Positions 55,701-63,443 of a DNA stretch of 64,000 nucleotides are shown here, one piece after another. Each line of letters starts with the position of its first letter. The first letter of the stretch is position 1. Source of the DNA: Pedobacter jeongneungensis (lineage in GTDB: Bacteria; Bacteroidota; Bacteroidia; Sphingobacteriales; Sphingobacteriaceae); assembly GCF_000633455.1 (NCBI RefSeq), contig NZ_AYMG01000013.1, positions 124,001 through 188,000 of the forward strand. The letters run 5' to 3'. The translations under genes were made by a program, and so were the position numbers. Under the pieces are notes generated by a model. The model had not been told where the DNA came from. It worked only from the letters and a program-made list of their open reading frames with translations, and did no database searches.

Positions 55701-56819
55701 TTTAGCTTCTAAAATATATTCCTGTTGCTCATCTCTCAGTTCTTGCGGCGCAAAACCTAAAATACCAACGCCCCAGGTTTTTTCACCCGCCAGTTTTTTG
55801 GTGTCTTCGATCAGGTTTTTTGCCGATACACCTTTTAATAAGGAAAGCGCAATAAATGATAAAGCTCCAGCTTCCGAAACGGCATCAGCAAAGGGCGCTA
55901 CATCGCTTACCCTGGTCATTGGACCTTGCGCAATAGGATAGGTGATGTTCAGATCTTGTGCAAGTGAGTTATTCGCTTTTATTACATTGATGGCTTTTGC
56001 TTGTTTTAAATGACCATAAATGGCTTCTTTTATGCCGAAAACCAATTTATCAAGCTTTTTATATTTGGTAACCAGGTCAATCGATAACGCAATATCTTGA
56101 CCCATTGGAAGATAATTGCTTTCCAGATCGTAACCTTTAAAATATTGCTGAAGACCATTGTAATCTGTATCTTCTGCCAATGCCGGTGAATTTGGACGGG
56201 CCAATACGCGGCAGTTATCAATCAGTTTAGTTTCCGTTCCACTTAATTTGCCGCAAACCGCTTTTAAATCTTCGGGTGCGGAACACTCGGGGAACAAAGC
56301 CAGTTGACTATCAAAAATAATGCCTGCTGCGCCCTGAGCCATTAAAGAGGCAGCAGTATGGATGCCCACACCGCCCTGAACCCAAACCGGAATGTTAACT
56401 GCTTTAATAATGCGTTGAAAAAGCACAAAAGAAGATTCGTAAGCCACACGTCCGGCGCCTTCATTTCCTTTTACGATAATTCCATAAGCGCCGTTTTTTT
56501 GTGCAGCTATAGCCGATTTAAGATCGAAAACCTGATGGATGATTTTTGCGGTAGTTTTGCTTTTTAGCGAAAGATCATAAGGCGCAATTACTAAACTTAC
56601 CTGTTCAGGAAGGGTGATATTGGCCATTTCAACTGAATTGATACTTACACCGAAATTGGATATGCCGGAGGCGATAAGTGATTCGATAGCATGTTTAGCT
56701 TCAATTAAACGATGTCCAAGGCTGAGAACCGGAAAGCAATCTGCTTTTTGTAAATTGGAAACCAATCTTTGATCTGGGATTTCGAATGGAGTTACTCCAA
56801 TAATGGCGTATTTGTTCAT
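49788..56819 (-). CDS. Iterative PKS protein A: tandem ER-KS-AT-ACP-ACP-KR
   Basis: A 2343-residue protein of the Pfa/secondary-lipid synthase type. Residues 1-640 form two consecutive nitronate-monooxygenase-like FMN barrels (KGNEGAGRVA... and FEGRECGGHVG...), the PfaD-like enoyl reductase. KS (about 643-1080) is intact (Cys831, His966, His1006). AT (about 1180-1500) has GQGS, Ser1275 in GHSYGE, Arg1300 and His1380, fitting malonyl. Two tandem ACPs (Ser1691, Ser1799) share the Pfa-like LSIDSIKR site. After a linker there is an active-looking KR (about 2070-2330: GGAQGIT, Ser2248, Tyr2261, Asn2265). It lacks the many ACPs, the KS-CLF pair and the duplicated DH of PUFA synthases. It lies 23 bp before protein B; together they have all the steps for a reduced or partly unsaturated chain. 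Confidence 0.92.
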   Translation of the reverse strand: MNKYAIIGVTPFEIPDQRLVSNLQKADCFPVLSLGHRLIEAKHAIESLIASGISNFGVSINSVEMANITLPEQVSLVIAPYDLSLKSKTTAKIIHQVFDLKSAIAAQKNGAYGIIVKGNEGAGRVAYESSFVLFQRIIKAVNIPVWVQGGVGIHTAASLMAQGAAGIIFDSQLALFPECSAPEDLKAVCGKLSGTETKLIDNCRVLARPNSPALAEDTDYNGLQQYFKGYDLESNYLPMGQDIALSIDLVTKYKKLDKLVFGIKEAIYGHLKQAKAINVIKANNSLAQDLNITYPIAQGPMTRVSDVAPFADAVSEAGALSFIALSLLKGVSAKNLIEDTKKLAGEKTWGVGILGFAPQELRDEQQEYILEAKPPVLLIAGGRPSQAKPFEKAGIKTFLHVPSASLLDMFLKEGAKRFVFEGRECGGHVGPLSSMVLWEKQIERLLKEENPESISVFFAGGIHDAFSTAFISVMAAPLAAKGMKIGVLMGTAYLYTKEAVSTGAILNKFQQEAMLANETVLLETAPGHETRCLNSSFTTFFNEEKKKLQAEGMDKKEIWAKLESLNVGRLRIAAKGIERRGDDLVKIDEAEQTDLGMYMIGQIAPMHKEVMSLLDLHQDVAAHNYTHILNATLPIPPQNKAKALDVVIVGMACIFPGAKNLEEYWRNIILGKDSVTEVPDERWNKELYYNPDSTDGDMSHSKWGGFIPRIDFDPLEFGIPPQSLAAIEPTQLLTLMVAKQAMQHAGYADGGVDNENVSVIIGAEGGNDLANSYSFRGFYKQVFGEMPAEVDAVLPKTTEDSFPGILANVISGRITNRLNLGGRNYTVDAACASSLAAIDLACQELFLEKSDMVLAGGADLHNGINDYLMFSSTHALSKKGRCATFDAEADGIALGEGIAMIVLKRYEDALRDGDTIYSIIKGVGGSSDGKSLGLTAPRKNGQVNALERAYSQAGITPSLVGLVEAHGTGTVVGDKTEISALTDMLNQSGATVGQTHLGSVKTQIGHTKCAAGIAGLIKASLSVYHGIKPPTINLKTPNSFYNAQTSPFAFHTEAGLWMEEKRYAGVSAFGFGGTNFHAVLESAQNIENTNSILKSWPSELFVFRGDTYEEAKASIISVKNLLELNDQIELKDIAYSLATADTKPVQLSIVANHAEDLVMKIDLVLSGVESKDTYLTQKQDGKVAFMFPGQGSQRVNMARDLFVVFPEMRKLLKAYPEYEKILFPNTVFNDADAKAQKERIKDTRMAQPLLGIVDLAIANFLKSLGIVPDMVAGHSYGELPALCFAGAFEEEALVHLSAERAKAILNAVENGDPGTMLAVSAKQEDLTQYLGNIKDVYPVNFNAPTQCIIAGSTAAISQLAALLKEAKISFRPLEVACAFHSPLVAKSKRLYQKVLSGVNFNDLKIPVWSNTTAKEYPVEAAAVKERLTDHLIKPVLFVDELRDMYAAGARVFVEVGPGKVLSGLTKSCIGKDEVILHTEDQGQNKLSNLLGTLAGYMATGREIKLEKLFEGRSVKTIKLDELSIYKKSPAIWYVNGQHAVPSTGKLPANGASPITKPIILMNNTSTLTENQQVNGSAKDLMMQEYLHSMKMLIQAQRDVMLSFLGQAPAMPSQIMNQPLTSYQAPQPVRIENQITAKQEVPQAQTIEVITPVVAQKDIKLVLLQLVSDKTGYPQEMLGMEMDLEADLSIDSIKRVEIIGALRTELGGFSQLNLPEDKIMEQLAGLKTLATLVNWITENTEQPKEISAPNPVATSQAEPAKFSIDQLKSAILEIVSEKTGYPKEMLGMDLDLEADLSIDSIKRMEIIASLKEKIGFGSQSEKADDLMEKLAAIKTLNALVNWIADVEAESSEVLTEAKKLIEESIDDQTVKEKLSRLRFELTPAALTITEAAILKGQRFALTDDGGGQALKIKKVLEKHGAIADLVNFEDSLDGYQGLIILNMFEAQQKVGILDHFATIKKLNFDTVKWVYLIADTKQYFNDQSDISFLRHYQGYSGFFKSLDREYEHTKCRFISLETKMTPDEITNITLNEILNPDKPSEIIYNDHKRHIMELVPHQLSTETDAHIHLDKDAVVMVLGGAQGITAELMIHFAKDYPCRYILVGRSANPIASANEASSSLKTKDEIRQYLIKQGEIKKPAEIEQETNRIYKNNQILRCIATLEEGGSTVVYESLDLKDEEALTRLITQVYEDYGRIDGIVHGAGLLEDKLFHSKTSESFGRVFDTKVTPLRVLAEQLRPETQFVILFSSIASVYGNRGQTDYAAANSVMDKYAWALKQKIQGKVMAINWGPWKGAGMVSPTLEKEYQRRGIALIPLQDGMETFLNELKYGKESQVLIMAGNTWT

Positions 56820-56897
56820 GGCTTTAGATTTTAATCTTTCTAATCTGTTTGGTGGATTTTTCTAAGCGAAACATAATGGTTCTTTATGCCTGCCGTA

Positions 56898-56940
56898 ATA
56901 CACAATAAGACAGCTTTTTAGCGCCGCTATTAGTGTGTAT
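56898..56940. promoter_or_regulatory. Nested palindromes before the PKS operon
   Basis: ATACACA (56898-56904) and TGTGTAT (56934-56940) form an inverted repeat that encloses an 11-bp palindrome TAGCGCCGCTA (56919-56929). The site is about 80-120 bp before the first ATG, in the leader or promoter region of the 18-kb operon. No exact TAnnTTTG box is seen on the minus strand nearby. Confidence 0.4.
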
Positions 56941-57424
56941 GATTAATTAGACCAAGATACGAATTGATTATGGCAGATTGTTTTAAATAAAGGGGAATGA
57001 ACGAACTGAACGGGAGGACTCCTTTAAACCTATTCATGAACAAAAATGAATTTTATGAACAGATAAGTCCTTGTTATTATGATTTTTTATTGTTTTTTAG
57101 TAAGATAAACTGTTAAAACAATTAAATGTTAGCTGGATATTAAGATCAAATTAATTTTTTAAATCTTTAATTTATAAAAAAATTGATTTATAGTGTTTTA
57201 TAACGAATTTTTTAGTTTTTAATCTGTTTTAAGCTTTATATTTTTATTGTTTTTCAATAAAAAGGTGTTTAAGTACTTAACAATGATAAAATTGGATATC
57301 TGTATTTTATGTTGAATAAATATTTTAAATTTTTAATAAAAATAGTTATGTATTTTAAATTAGTGTTATTTGTAGTTTAAATTAATTAATATTGCAGGGT
57401 TTTTGTTTGTAGATATTTGAGAAT
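56941..57424. other. AT-rich gene-free stretch before the PKS operon
   Basis: From about 57040 to 57420 the sequence is very A/T-rich with many A and T runs, unlike the DNA on either side. No frame of meaningful length is seen. It may hold the operon's promoter and upstream activating region, or mark an old insertion boundary. Confidence 0.4.
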
Positions 57425-58070
57425 TATCCGTGGTGTAAGATGTTACCATCTTACGCCTGATCAAATCTTTTAGAATAATACGCTAAGTCGGGTGGAAACA
57501 CCTGACTTCACAAATCCCGTCGATTAACATGATTTACGCTGAAATGAAATCTGCGTATTTCGCGTAATCTGCGGGACAAAATATTAGAATCAATAATCTT
57601 TAATGCTATCTATCCGTGGTGTGAGATGTTACCATCTTACACTTAATCAAATGTTCCAGAATAATACGCTAAGTCAGGTGGAAACACCTGACTTCAAATC
57701 CCGCCGATTAACATGATTTACGCTGAAATGAAATCTGCGTATTTCGCGTAATCTGCGGGACAAATTATAAGATTCAATAATCTGTAAATGCTATCTATCC
57801 GTGGTGCGAGATGTTACCATCTTACACTTAATCAAACCTTTTAGAATAATATGCTAAGTCGGGTGGAAACACCTGACTTCACAAATCCCGCCGATTAACA
57901 TGATTTACGCTGAAATGAAATCTGCGTATTTCGCGTAATCTGCGGGACAAATTATTAGATTCAATAATCTTTAATACTATCTATCCGTGGTGTTAGATGT
58001 TACCATCTTACACTTAATCAAATCTTTTGGGATAATACGCTAAGTCAGGTGGAAACACCTGACTTCACAT
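57425..58070 (+). repeat. 186-bp tandem repeat, about 3.5 copies, with hairpins
   Basis: Units start at 57425, 57611, 57796 and 57982 with TATCCGTGGTG. Each full unit has a GTAAGATG-TTAC-CATCTTAC stem-loop, an AAGTCAGGTG-GAAA-CACCTGACTT stem-loop (10-bp stem, GAAA tetraloop), and a GCGTATTTCGCGTAATCTGC tract. The fourth unit stops after the second hairpin. No gene is encoded. The 1.3-kb gap thus holds the PKS leader, the AT-rich stretch and this array. Confidence 0.85.
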
Positions 58071-58108
58071 CAAAGACTAGGATCTGTTGCATTCAGTTAA
58101 TTCTATCT

Positions 58109-59473
58109 CTAAAAACGGTTTGCCTTTCTAAAATTAAAAATTGAAATAACCATTAAAATAGAGGCAAACAGTACTATCGATAGTAGATTGATCCAAACAG
58201 ATGGTACTTGCTGCCGGATATATTTTTCGGGTTTGTAATTTTTAATATTGGTATCATTTACGCCCTGGTTGAGGAAAATGTTAGGATAAAAATGCAGCCT
58301 GATCTGTTCGTGATATTTTCTAACTGCATCCTGAAAATCCAGGTGATTATCCAGGTCAGATCCTGCCATTTTATTGATCCCCAACTGGGTTTGTATGGGA
58401 GGGAAGAATAAAGCAACCATTTGGGTAAAGTGTTGTCTGGATTCGAGTTTATGCTGAATGGCCAATCTGCTTGTCAAAGCCTGGTCATCGCCCATTTGCT
58501 GCATGGCATAGTACCAAAACCAGCTAAATGTTTTTTTCTGCGGGAAAGGATATTTTTTAAGTTGTGGATAATGTTCGAAAAAAGGTTTCATGGTTACTTC
58601 TTTTGCCATATCCCACTTTTCGTGGTAACCCTCGCGCTGATTGATTACATTTTGTAAAGCTTCTGGTATCGGATATTTCCTGGTTAGGAAAAGATTGAGG
58701 GATGCCGGGATAACGATGCAGATGAGTACCCAAACTGCCACCATTGCCGAAGCATTAAAATTAGAAGATTTGTTGAGCGAAATGAAAAAGAAAGATACCG
58801 CAAACCAAAAAAACAGATACAAAATGGTTAAGGCAAATACAGCTAAAAAAGTAAAATCGACCGGTAGGTTTAAATAAAATTTAGCGACCATAAGTAATAT
58901 AATAGCTACCCCAATAATGACCACTACCCTGATTGAAAATTTTCGCCTGATAATGACAAACGATTTCCCCGTTTGCGATTTTAACAGCGACCAAACACCA
59001 CTTTCCTGCTGTTCGGAAAGCAGGTTGTAAGTGAAAGCGATAATCACCAGCGGGAACAGGAAGATAAAAACAAAGCTTAGGTCCATATTGCCCATGAGCA
59101 AACTGACCGGATTATTGATGTCGGTATCGTAAAGTTGTCCTTCCAAACCCAGCATAGTTACTAAAATCAGGTAAGGATTTACATCTCTTTGTCCGTTTGC
59201 AAAAGCCGACCAGGGATCCGGTGTATTGACCACTGAGAATTTATTTTGGAAAAAAAACAGGCCAATATCTTTACCAAAGTGATCGATATTATTGAGGGTG
59301 TTTTTCTTTTGCAAAACAGCTGCTTTTTCAATTACTGCCTGTTGTTTGGCTATAAATGTTTTGCCAAAATACAATCCGGCAAAGCCTGTTACGAGCAATA
59401 CAATAATCCCGATCCACGCCTGGCTATTTCTGAAAAAGAGTTTAAATTCGAGTTGATATATACTTTGTTTCAT
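58109..59473 (-). CDS. ABC-2 type permease (DUF3526), second copy
   Basis: A 454-residue membrane protein starting MKQSIYQLEF at 59473. It has an N-terminal membrane helix (about 20-40), a large extracytoplasmic loop, and a C-terminal helix, with further membrane helices in the middle third ('FVFIFLFPLVIIAFTYNLLSEQQESGVWSLLKSQ', the ABC-2 signature region). The layout fits the DUF3526 family of ABC-2 exporter permeases. It is a paralogue of the gene just upstream and would form a transporter with it and the ATPase at 63444. It is the last gene of its operon. Confidence 0.8.
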   Translation of the reverse strand: MKQSIYQLEFKLFFRNSQAWIGIIVLLVTGFAGLYFGKTFIAKQQAVIEKAAVLQKKNTLNNIDHFGKDIGLFFFQNKFSVVNTPDPWSAFANGQRDVNPYLILVTMLGLEGQLYDTDINNPVSLLMGNMDLSFVFIFLFPLVIIAFTYNLLSEQQESGVWSLLKSQTGKSFVIIRRKFSIRVVVIIGVAIILLMVAKFYLNLPVDFTFLAVFALTILYLFFWFAVSFFFISLNKSSNFNASAMVAVWVLICIVIPASLNLFLTRKYPIPEALQNVINQREGYHEKWDMAKEVTMKPFFEHYPQLKKYPFPQKKTFSWFWYYAMQQMGDDQALTSRLAIQHKLESRQHFTQMVALFFPPIQTQLGINKMAGSDLDNHLDFQDAVRKYHEQIRLHFYPNIFLNQGVNDTNIKNYKPEKYIRQQVPSVWINLLSIVLFASILMVISIFNFRKANRF

Positions 59474-59474
59474 G

Positions 59475-60923
59475 TTAAGATATTGTTTTAATCCATCTGG
59501 TGGCATATTGGAGCAAGAAAATTGTGGTCAGGAGCCAAAAGCTTAAAGCGCTAAGTGCCAATAATTCATTTGAAATTACGGTGTGCAATTTCCCGAAACG
59601 GTAATTAAAATCGGGCTGCTCTGCCCAGTTTTTCTTACTGATGGCCAAAGGTTTTTCGTTTTCACCGGGCGCAATGTTGCTGATCTTTTCGATCTGCAGT
59701 TTATTCATCTTTTGGGCAAGCTGGTAACGATAGGCTTCTGCCTGGTTCTGAAAATCGACAAAAGTGTTGAAATCAGATGCGGTTAAAGCCATCGAAATAT
59801 GCTTTAATGCCAGATATGGATTAAAGAAACCTGCCACTGTAGTAATTTCGTTCTGTTTTTCGAAAGTTTTGTTCAGTGTTTTCTGGTGATTGCTGTAAAT
59901 TTTAGAAGTAATCTTTTCTCCTTCGGCCATAATATAGCCACCATAATTAAAAGGAAGTTTTTTTACATCATCAACACCATACATCTGGAGCAGGGAATCT
60001 TTAATGGCAGCATAATGCGAATCATCGGGATTGTGGCTATCGCCCTGTTTACTAATATCGCTCGCAATGGCATCGGCAAATTCTATTTTAGCTGGCGAAG
60101 GGTGGATTTTTACACCAACAGCCTGGGTTATTCTTGGCATAATTACCATAAAAAATATCCAGCAGGCCAATAAGGTAATTAAAGCTGCTTTAGAACTGCG
60201 GGCAAAGGCCGAAACTAAAACGGTAAGGGCTGCAATAATGAAAAAATAAACCGCGTAACTTAAAATGAGCATCAATAAGCGTAAACTGGAATCAGTACTA
60301 ATCTGCCAATGGCTTAAAGATGACCACAGTAGGATGGTAAGCAGGATGAGCGGAAGAAATATAGACAGGCATACTCCGATGATCCCCAATGTTTTGCCCC
60401 AAAGCAATTGCTTCCAGCTTACATCTTGGCATAACAGGATTTTTAGGGTTCCTGATTCCCGTTCAGCGGAAATGCTGTTGTAGCCCATAAAGAAAATCAA
60501 TAGAGGTACCAGCAGCTGCAACACCATGGCCACACTGATTTCGCCAAAACGCAACATGCCGTTAGAGAAACCCGCTTCGCTGAAATTTACGGTGTTCTGT
60601 TTGTGTGCTTCTAAAAAGATCGATACACCTGCAAAACTTTCGATCCCAAAATCGAAGAAACTCAGTTCGTGTTTTTCGCGGAAGGCGAGGTAACCGTAAT
60701 GTGCCATCCGGTGCGGGTGTTTATCGGGCTTTGCCAGCCATTGCTTCCTTACCAATTCTTTATAATGCAGGCGCTGATTGTTCTGTGTTTTATAATTTTG
60801 CCAGCCAATATAAGTGGCCAGGCAAAGCGATAAACCCAATAAAAGGGTTAGGGCCAGGGTGCCTTTATTATTAAAAGCTGCTTTAAAGGTCTGTTTGGCT
60901 ATCGTAATAATTCTATTCGGCAT
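59475..60923 (-). CDS. ABC-2 type permease (DUF3526), first copy
   Basis: A 482-residue membrane protein with the same plan as its neighbour: a helix near residues 20-40, a long extracytoplasmic domain, a helix group in 'LLVPLLIFFMGYNSISAERESGTLKILLCQ' (ABC-2 signature), and a last helix near the C-terminus. It starts at base 60923, sharing one base with the stop of the receptor gene, and ends 1 bp before the second permease start. Function in export or in membrane assembly linked to the TonB receptor is inferred only from the operon. Confidence 0.82.
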   Translation of the reverse strand: MPNRIITIAKQTFKAAFNNKGTLALTLLLGLSLCLATYIGWQNYKTQNNQRLHYKELVRKQWLAKPDKHPHRMAHYGYLAFREKHELSFFDFGIESFAGVSIFLEAHKQNTVNFSEAGFSNGMLRFGEISVAMVLQLLVPLLIFFMGYNSISAERESGTLKILLCQDVSWKQLLWGKTLGIIGVCLSIFLPLILLTILLWSSLSHWQISTDSSLRLLMLILSYAVYFFIIAALTVLVSAFARSSKAALITLLACWIFFMVIMPRITQAVGVKIHPSPAKIEFADAIASDISKQGDSHNPDDSHYAAIKDSLLQMYGVDDVKKLPFNYGGYIMAEGEKITSKIYSNHQKTLNKTFEKQNEITTVAGFFNPYLALKHISMALTASDFNTFVDFQNQAEAYRYQLAQKMNKLQIEKISNIAPGENEKPLAISKKNWAEQPDFNYRFGKLHTVISNELLALSALSFWLLTTIFLLQYATRWIKTIS

Positions 60924-63427
60924 TATATTTTATACATTACGTTAAACATTACGTTTCTTGGCGTGCCTGGAAAAAGGCGGAGGTAATTTTGGGCACCCAC
61001 CCAATAGGTTTTATTGAGGATGTTGTTCATATTTACAGCCAGCTGAACTTTAGCGCCTGCAGGCGAATAATAAAGTGCGGCATCAAAAAGAGTATATGCT
61101 GGAAGTACAAAATCCCTGATGTACAATGGAAGTTTATTGCCGCTGTATTGCACACCTGCACCAAGACCAATGCCCTTTAACTTTTGTATTTCAAAATTAT
61201 AGCGTGTCCAAATACTGGCACTGTGTTTTGGCGTATTCTGTACCCGTTCTCCAATTAAGGCAGGATTAAAATCATCTTTGATAATGGCGTCCACATAACT
61301 ATAACCTGCATTAAACTGCCAGTTCGGTCTGATAAAACCGGATGCTTCCAGCTCTACACCCCGGCTGCGCTGCGCACCGCGCTCAATTAAACGGTTTACA
61401 TCCAGAGGATCGTTGGCATTCATCAGCAGGTTTTTTTGGTTAATCTCGAAAATTGAAACATTTACCATCAGGTTTTTATTCAGCCATTCTGATTTTGCAC
61501 CGATTTCTTTTAAATCACTTTCTAAAGGTTTAAAATTGCTGCCTGCTGGCGGAGGTACAATAACCAGTGTAGAAGTATTGCCCTGTGGCTGGTAACCCTG
61601 TAAATAAGTTCCATATAGGTTAATATTTGGGTTGATGGCATAAGTAATTCCAATCCTCGGTAAAAGTTTATGCTGGTCAACCCTTTTTTCGGTAGCGAGT
61701 TTATAATTGCTGTAATCTTCGTACCATTCCTGTCTCAGGCCCAGCGTTAACGTCAGCTTTTCATATTTGATCTGATCTTGCAGATACACCGCATTGATTA
61801 GGTTGTAGGCTGGCGGAATTTCTGTTTTCGTAAAAATATAATCGCTTAAATTCTTGATGGTATAGGTTGGATTGGCCAGGTTAAAGTGCTCTACATTGGG
61901 CACTGGCGCATTTACACCATTTACTACTTTAAACTGATAGAGGTCTTTTTTGGTGGGATCATATCTTGCGGCGATGGTACCATCTTTTAAGCGGTATCCC
62001 TGGGCCGAATTTTCGCCACCACCGCGCAGTTTCTGGGTGTTGATCCTGTCGTAGCCTATAACCAATTTATGGTTTAATCCAAAAGTATTGGCATTGATGC
62101 TAAAATAGCTGCTCAGGTTATCGGTACGCCATTTTTGTTGTCTCTGAACCGTACGCATGGCCGCCAGGGTAGGGATAGGCTGGTTATTTTCATCCACTCC
62201 AAAGGCATTGGTGGTTCGGTGTTCTAACAGATCTTCTGTCCAGTTTTGCTTCATGTAAGCCACATTAAATACGATATCATTAGTAAGGCTATGCGAAAAA
62301 TTGGTCATCAGCATTAAATCCTGACTGTTAAAACGGTCGTTGCTGGCGCCCATGTTAAAACTGATTGGTGTACTTTTTAAATCCGTTTGTCCGGCGATGG
62401 CTCCGAAAATAGCCTGACCGCGATCTAACCTCGAATTACTGTTGTTCATCACCACCTCCACATTTAAACTGGTACGGTCGTTAGGGATGTAGGAGAAGGA
62501 AGGCGCGATAATATAACCTTTTCTATATTGCAGGTCTCTGAAACTTTTGCTGTCTTCGTATCCCAGGTTAAGGCGGTAAAGCAGCGTTTTCTCTGTATTT
62601 AGCGGTCCTGTAAGATCTAACGCGCCACGGATAGTGCTGAAACTTCCTGCCGAAAGGCTGATCTCTTTGCGGTCTTCGGTGAGTGGCTTTTTAGTCACCA
62701 GGTTAATGCTTCCCCCAGGGTCGACGCTCGAAAAGGTGGCACTTGCCGGACCTTTTATCACTTCTATCCGCTCCAAATTATTCGTTAAAGGCTGGTTAAA
62801 ATAATACTGATGGGTACGCATACCGTTAATAATGGCCCCTTCTTCGTTCTGGTTAATCCCCCTAATGGAAAATTGATTGTAATAACTGCTCTGCGATACA
62901 CTTGTGACGTTTTTTACTGCATCAGCAAGTACCGCGGCCTGCCTGTCGGCTATTAATTCTTTAGAAACTGAAGAAATGGCCTGTGGAATATCCTTGTTTA
63001 AAGTAGCCGTTTTGGTAGCAGAAAATGAATAATTGCCATAATATTTTTTGCCGTTGGTACCAATTACTTCCACCGTTTGCAATTCTTCATTGCTGGGTTG
63101 AAGCATAATGGCATCCAGTTTTAAATCATTGGTATTAATAGTGTAAATCTGGCTAAAACTGCTGTAACCGATGGCACTTATCGTGAGGGTATAATTAGCC
63201 GTTTTAGGTAAAATAAGGGAAAAATTACCAAGCGAATCGCTGCTGGTATTCAATTGATCTTTGCCGTTCCTAAATTTAACGGTTGCTTTGTAAATGGCCT
63301 GGTTTTGGGCATCGGTTACCCTTCCGCTTACCTTCACCTGAGCGAAACCGAATAGGCAAATTGCATTAAAAAGCAGTAATAAAGCAAACTTATGGAAAAT
63401 AGAAAAACCTCTATATGTTGGGTTCAT
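60923..63427 (-). CDS. TonB-dependent siderophore-type receptor
   Basis: An 834-residue outer membrane receptor. I start at the ATG at 63427, which gives a signal peptide ending LFGFA-Q. The mature N-terminus is a carboxypeptidase-like regulatory domain (about 30-115, 'VSGRVTDAQNQAIYKATVKF'), followed by the plug ('DIPQAISSVSKELIADRQAAVLADAVKNV', 'QFSIRGINQNEEGAIINGMRT', 'IEVIKGPASATFSS', 'GGSINLVTKKP') and a 22-strand barrel with a terminal aromatic-containing strand. The plug resembles the FhuA/FpvA siderophore family. It lies between an ABC ATPase and two ABC-2 permeases in one operon. Confidence 0.9.
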   Translation of the reverse strand: MNPTYRGFSIFHKFALLLLFNAICLFGFAQVKVSGRVTDAQNQAIYKATVKFRNGKDQLNTSSDSLGNFSLILPKTANYTLTISAIGYSSFSQIYTINTNDLKLDAIMLQPSNEELQTVEVIGTNGKKYYGNYSFSATKTATLNKDIPQAISSVSKELIADRQAAVLADAVKNVTSVSQSSYYNQFSIRGINQNEEGAIINGMRTHQYYFNQPLTNNLERIEVIKGPASATFSSVDPGGSINLVTKKPLTEDRKEISLSAGSFSTIRGALDLTGPLNTEKTLLYRLNLGYEDSKSFRDLQYRKGYIIAPSFSYIPNDRTSLNVEVVMNNSNSRLDRGQAIFGAIAGQTDLKSTPISFNMGASNDRFNSQDLMLMTNFSHSLTNDIVFNVAYMKQNWTEDLLEHRTTNAFGVDENNQPIPTLAAMRTVQRQQKWRTDNLSSYFSINANTFGLNHKLVIGYDRINTQKLRGGGENSAQGYRLKDGTIAARYDPTKKDLYQFKVVNGVNAPVPNVEHFNLANPTYTIKNLSDYIFTKTEIPPAYNLINAVYLQDQIKYEKLTLTLGLRQEWYEDYSNYKLATEKRVDQHKLLPRIGITYAINPNINLYGTYLQGYQPQGNTSTLVIVPPPAGSNFKPLESDLKEIGAKSEWLNKNLMVNVSIFEINQKNLLMNANDPLDVNRLIERGAQRSRGVELEASGFIRPNWQFNAGYSYVDAIIKDDFNPALIGERVQNTPKHSASIWTRYNFEIQKLKGIGLGAGVQYSGNKLPLYIRDFVLPAYTLFDAALYYSPAGAKVQLAVNMNNILNKTYWVGAQNYLRLFPGTPRNVMFNVMYKI

Positions 63428-63443
63428 GAAATGAATTCGTTTT

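Noticed and set aside
38866-56819. Classical long-chain PUFA (EPA/DHA) synthase
   Set aside because: Only two tandem ACPs, a single DH, no KS-CLF pair and no typical PfaC, while glycosyl- and acyltransferases are present. The enzymes are related, but the product should differ.
45529-56819. Enediyne PKS
   Set aside because: Shares the C-terminal PPTase idea, but the enediyne enzyme is one protein with KS-AT-ACP-KR-DH-PPTase and the usual enediyne companion genes are missing.
38866-56819. Recent horizontal transfer of the PKS operon
   Set aside because: Base composition and codon style look like the neighbours, and no integrase, transposase or tRNA junction borders the operon. The AT-rich leader alone is not enough.
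57425-58070. CRISPR array
   Set aside because: The units are 186 bp and nearly identical throughout, with no short repeat-spacer alternation and no cas genes nearby.
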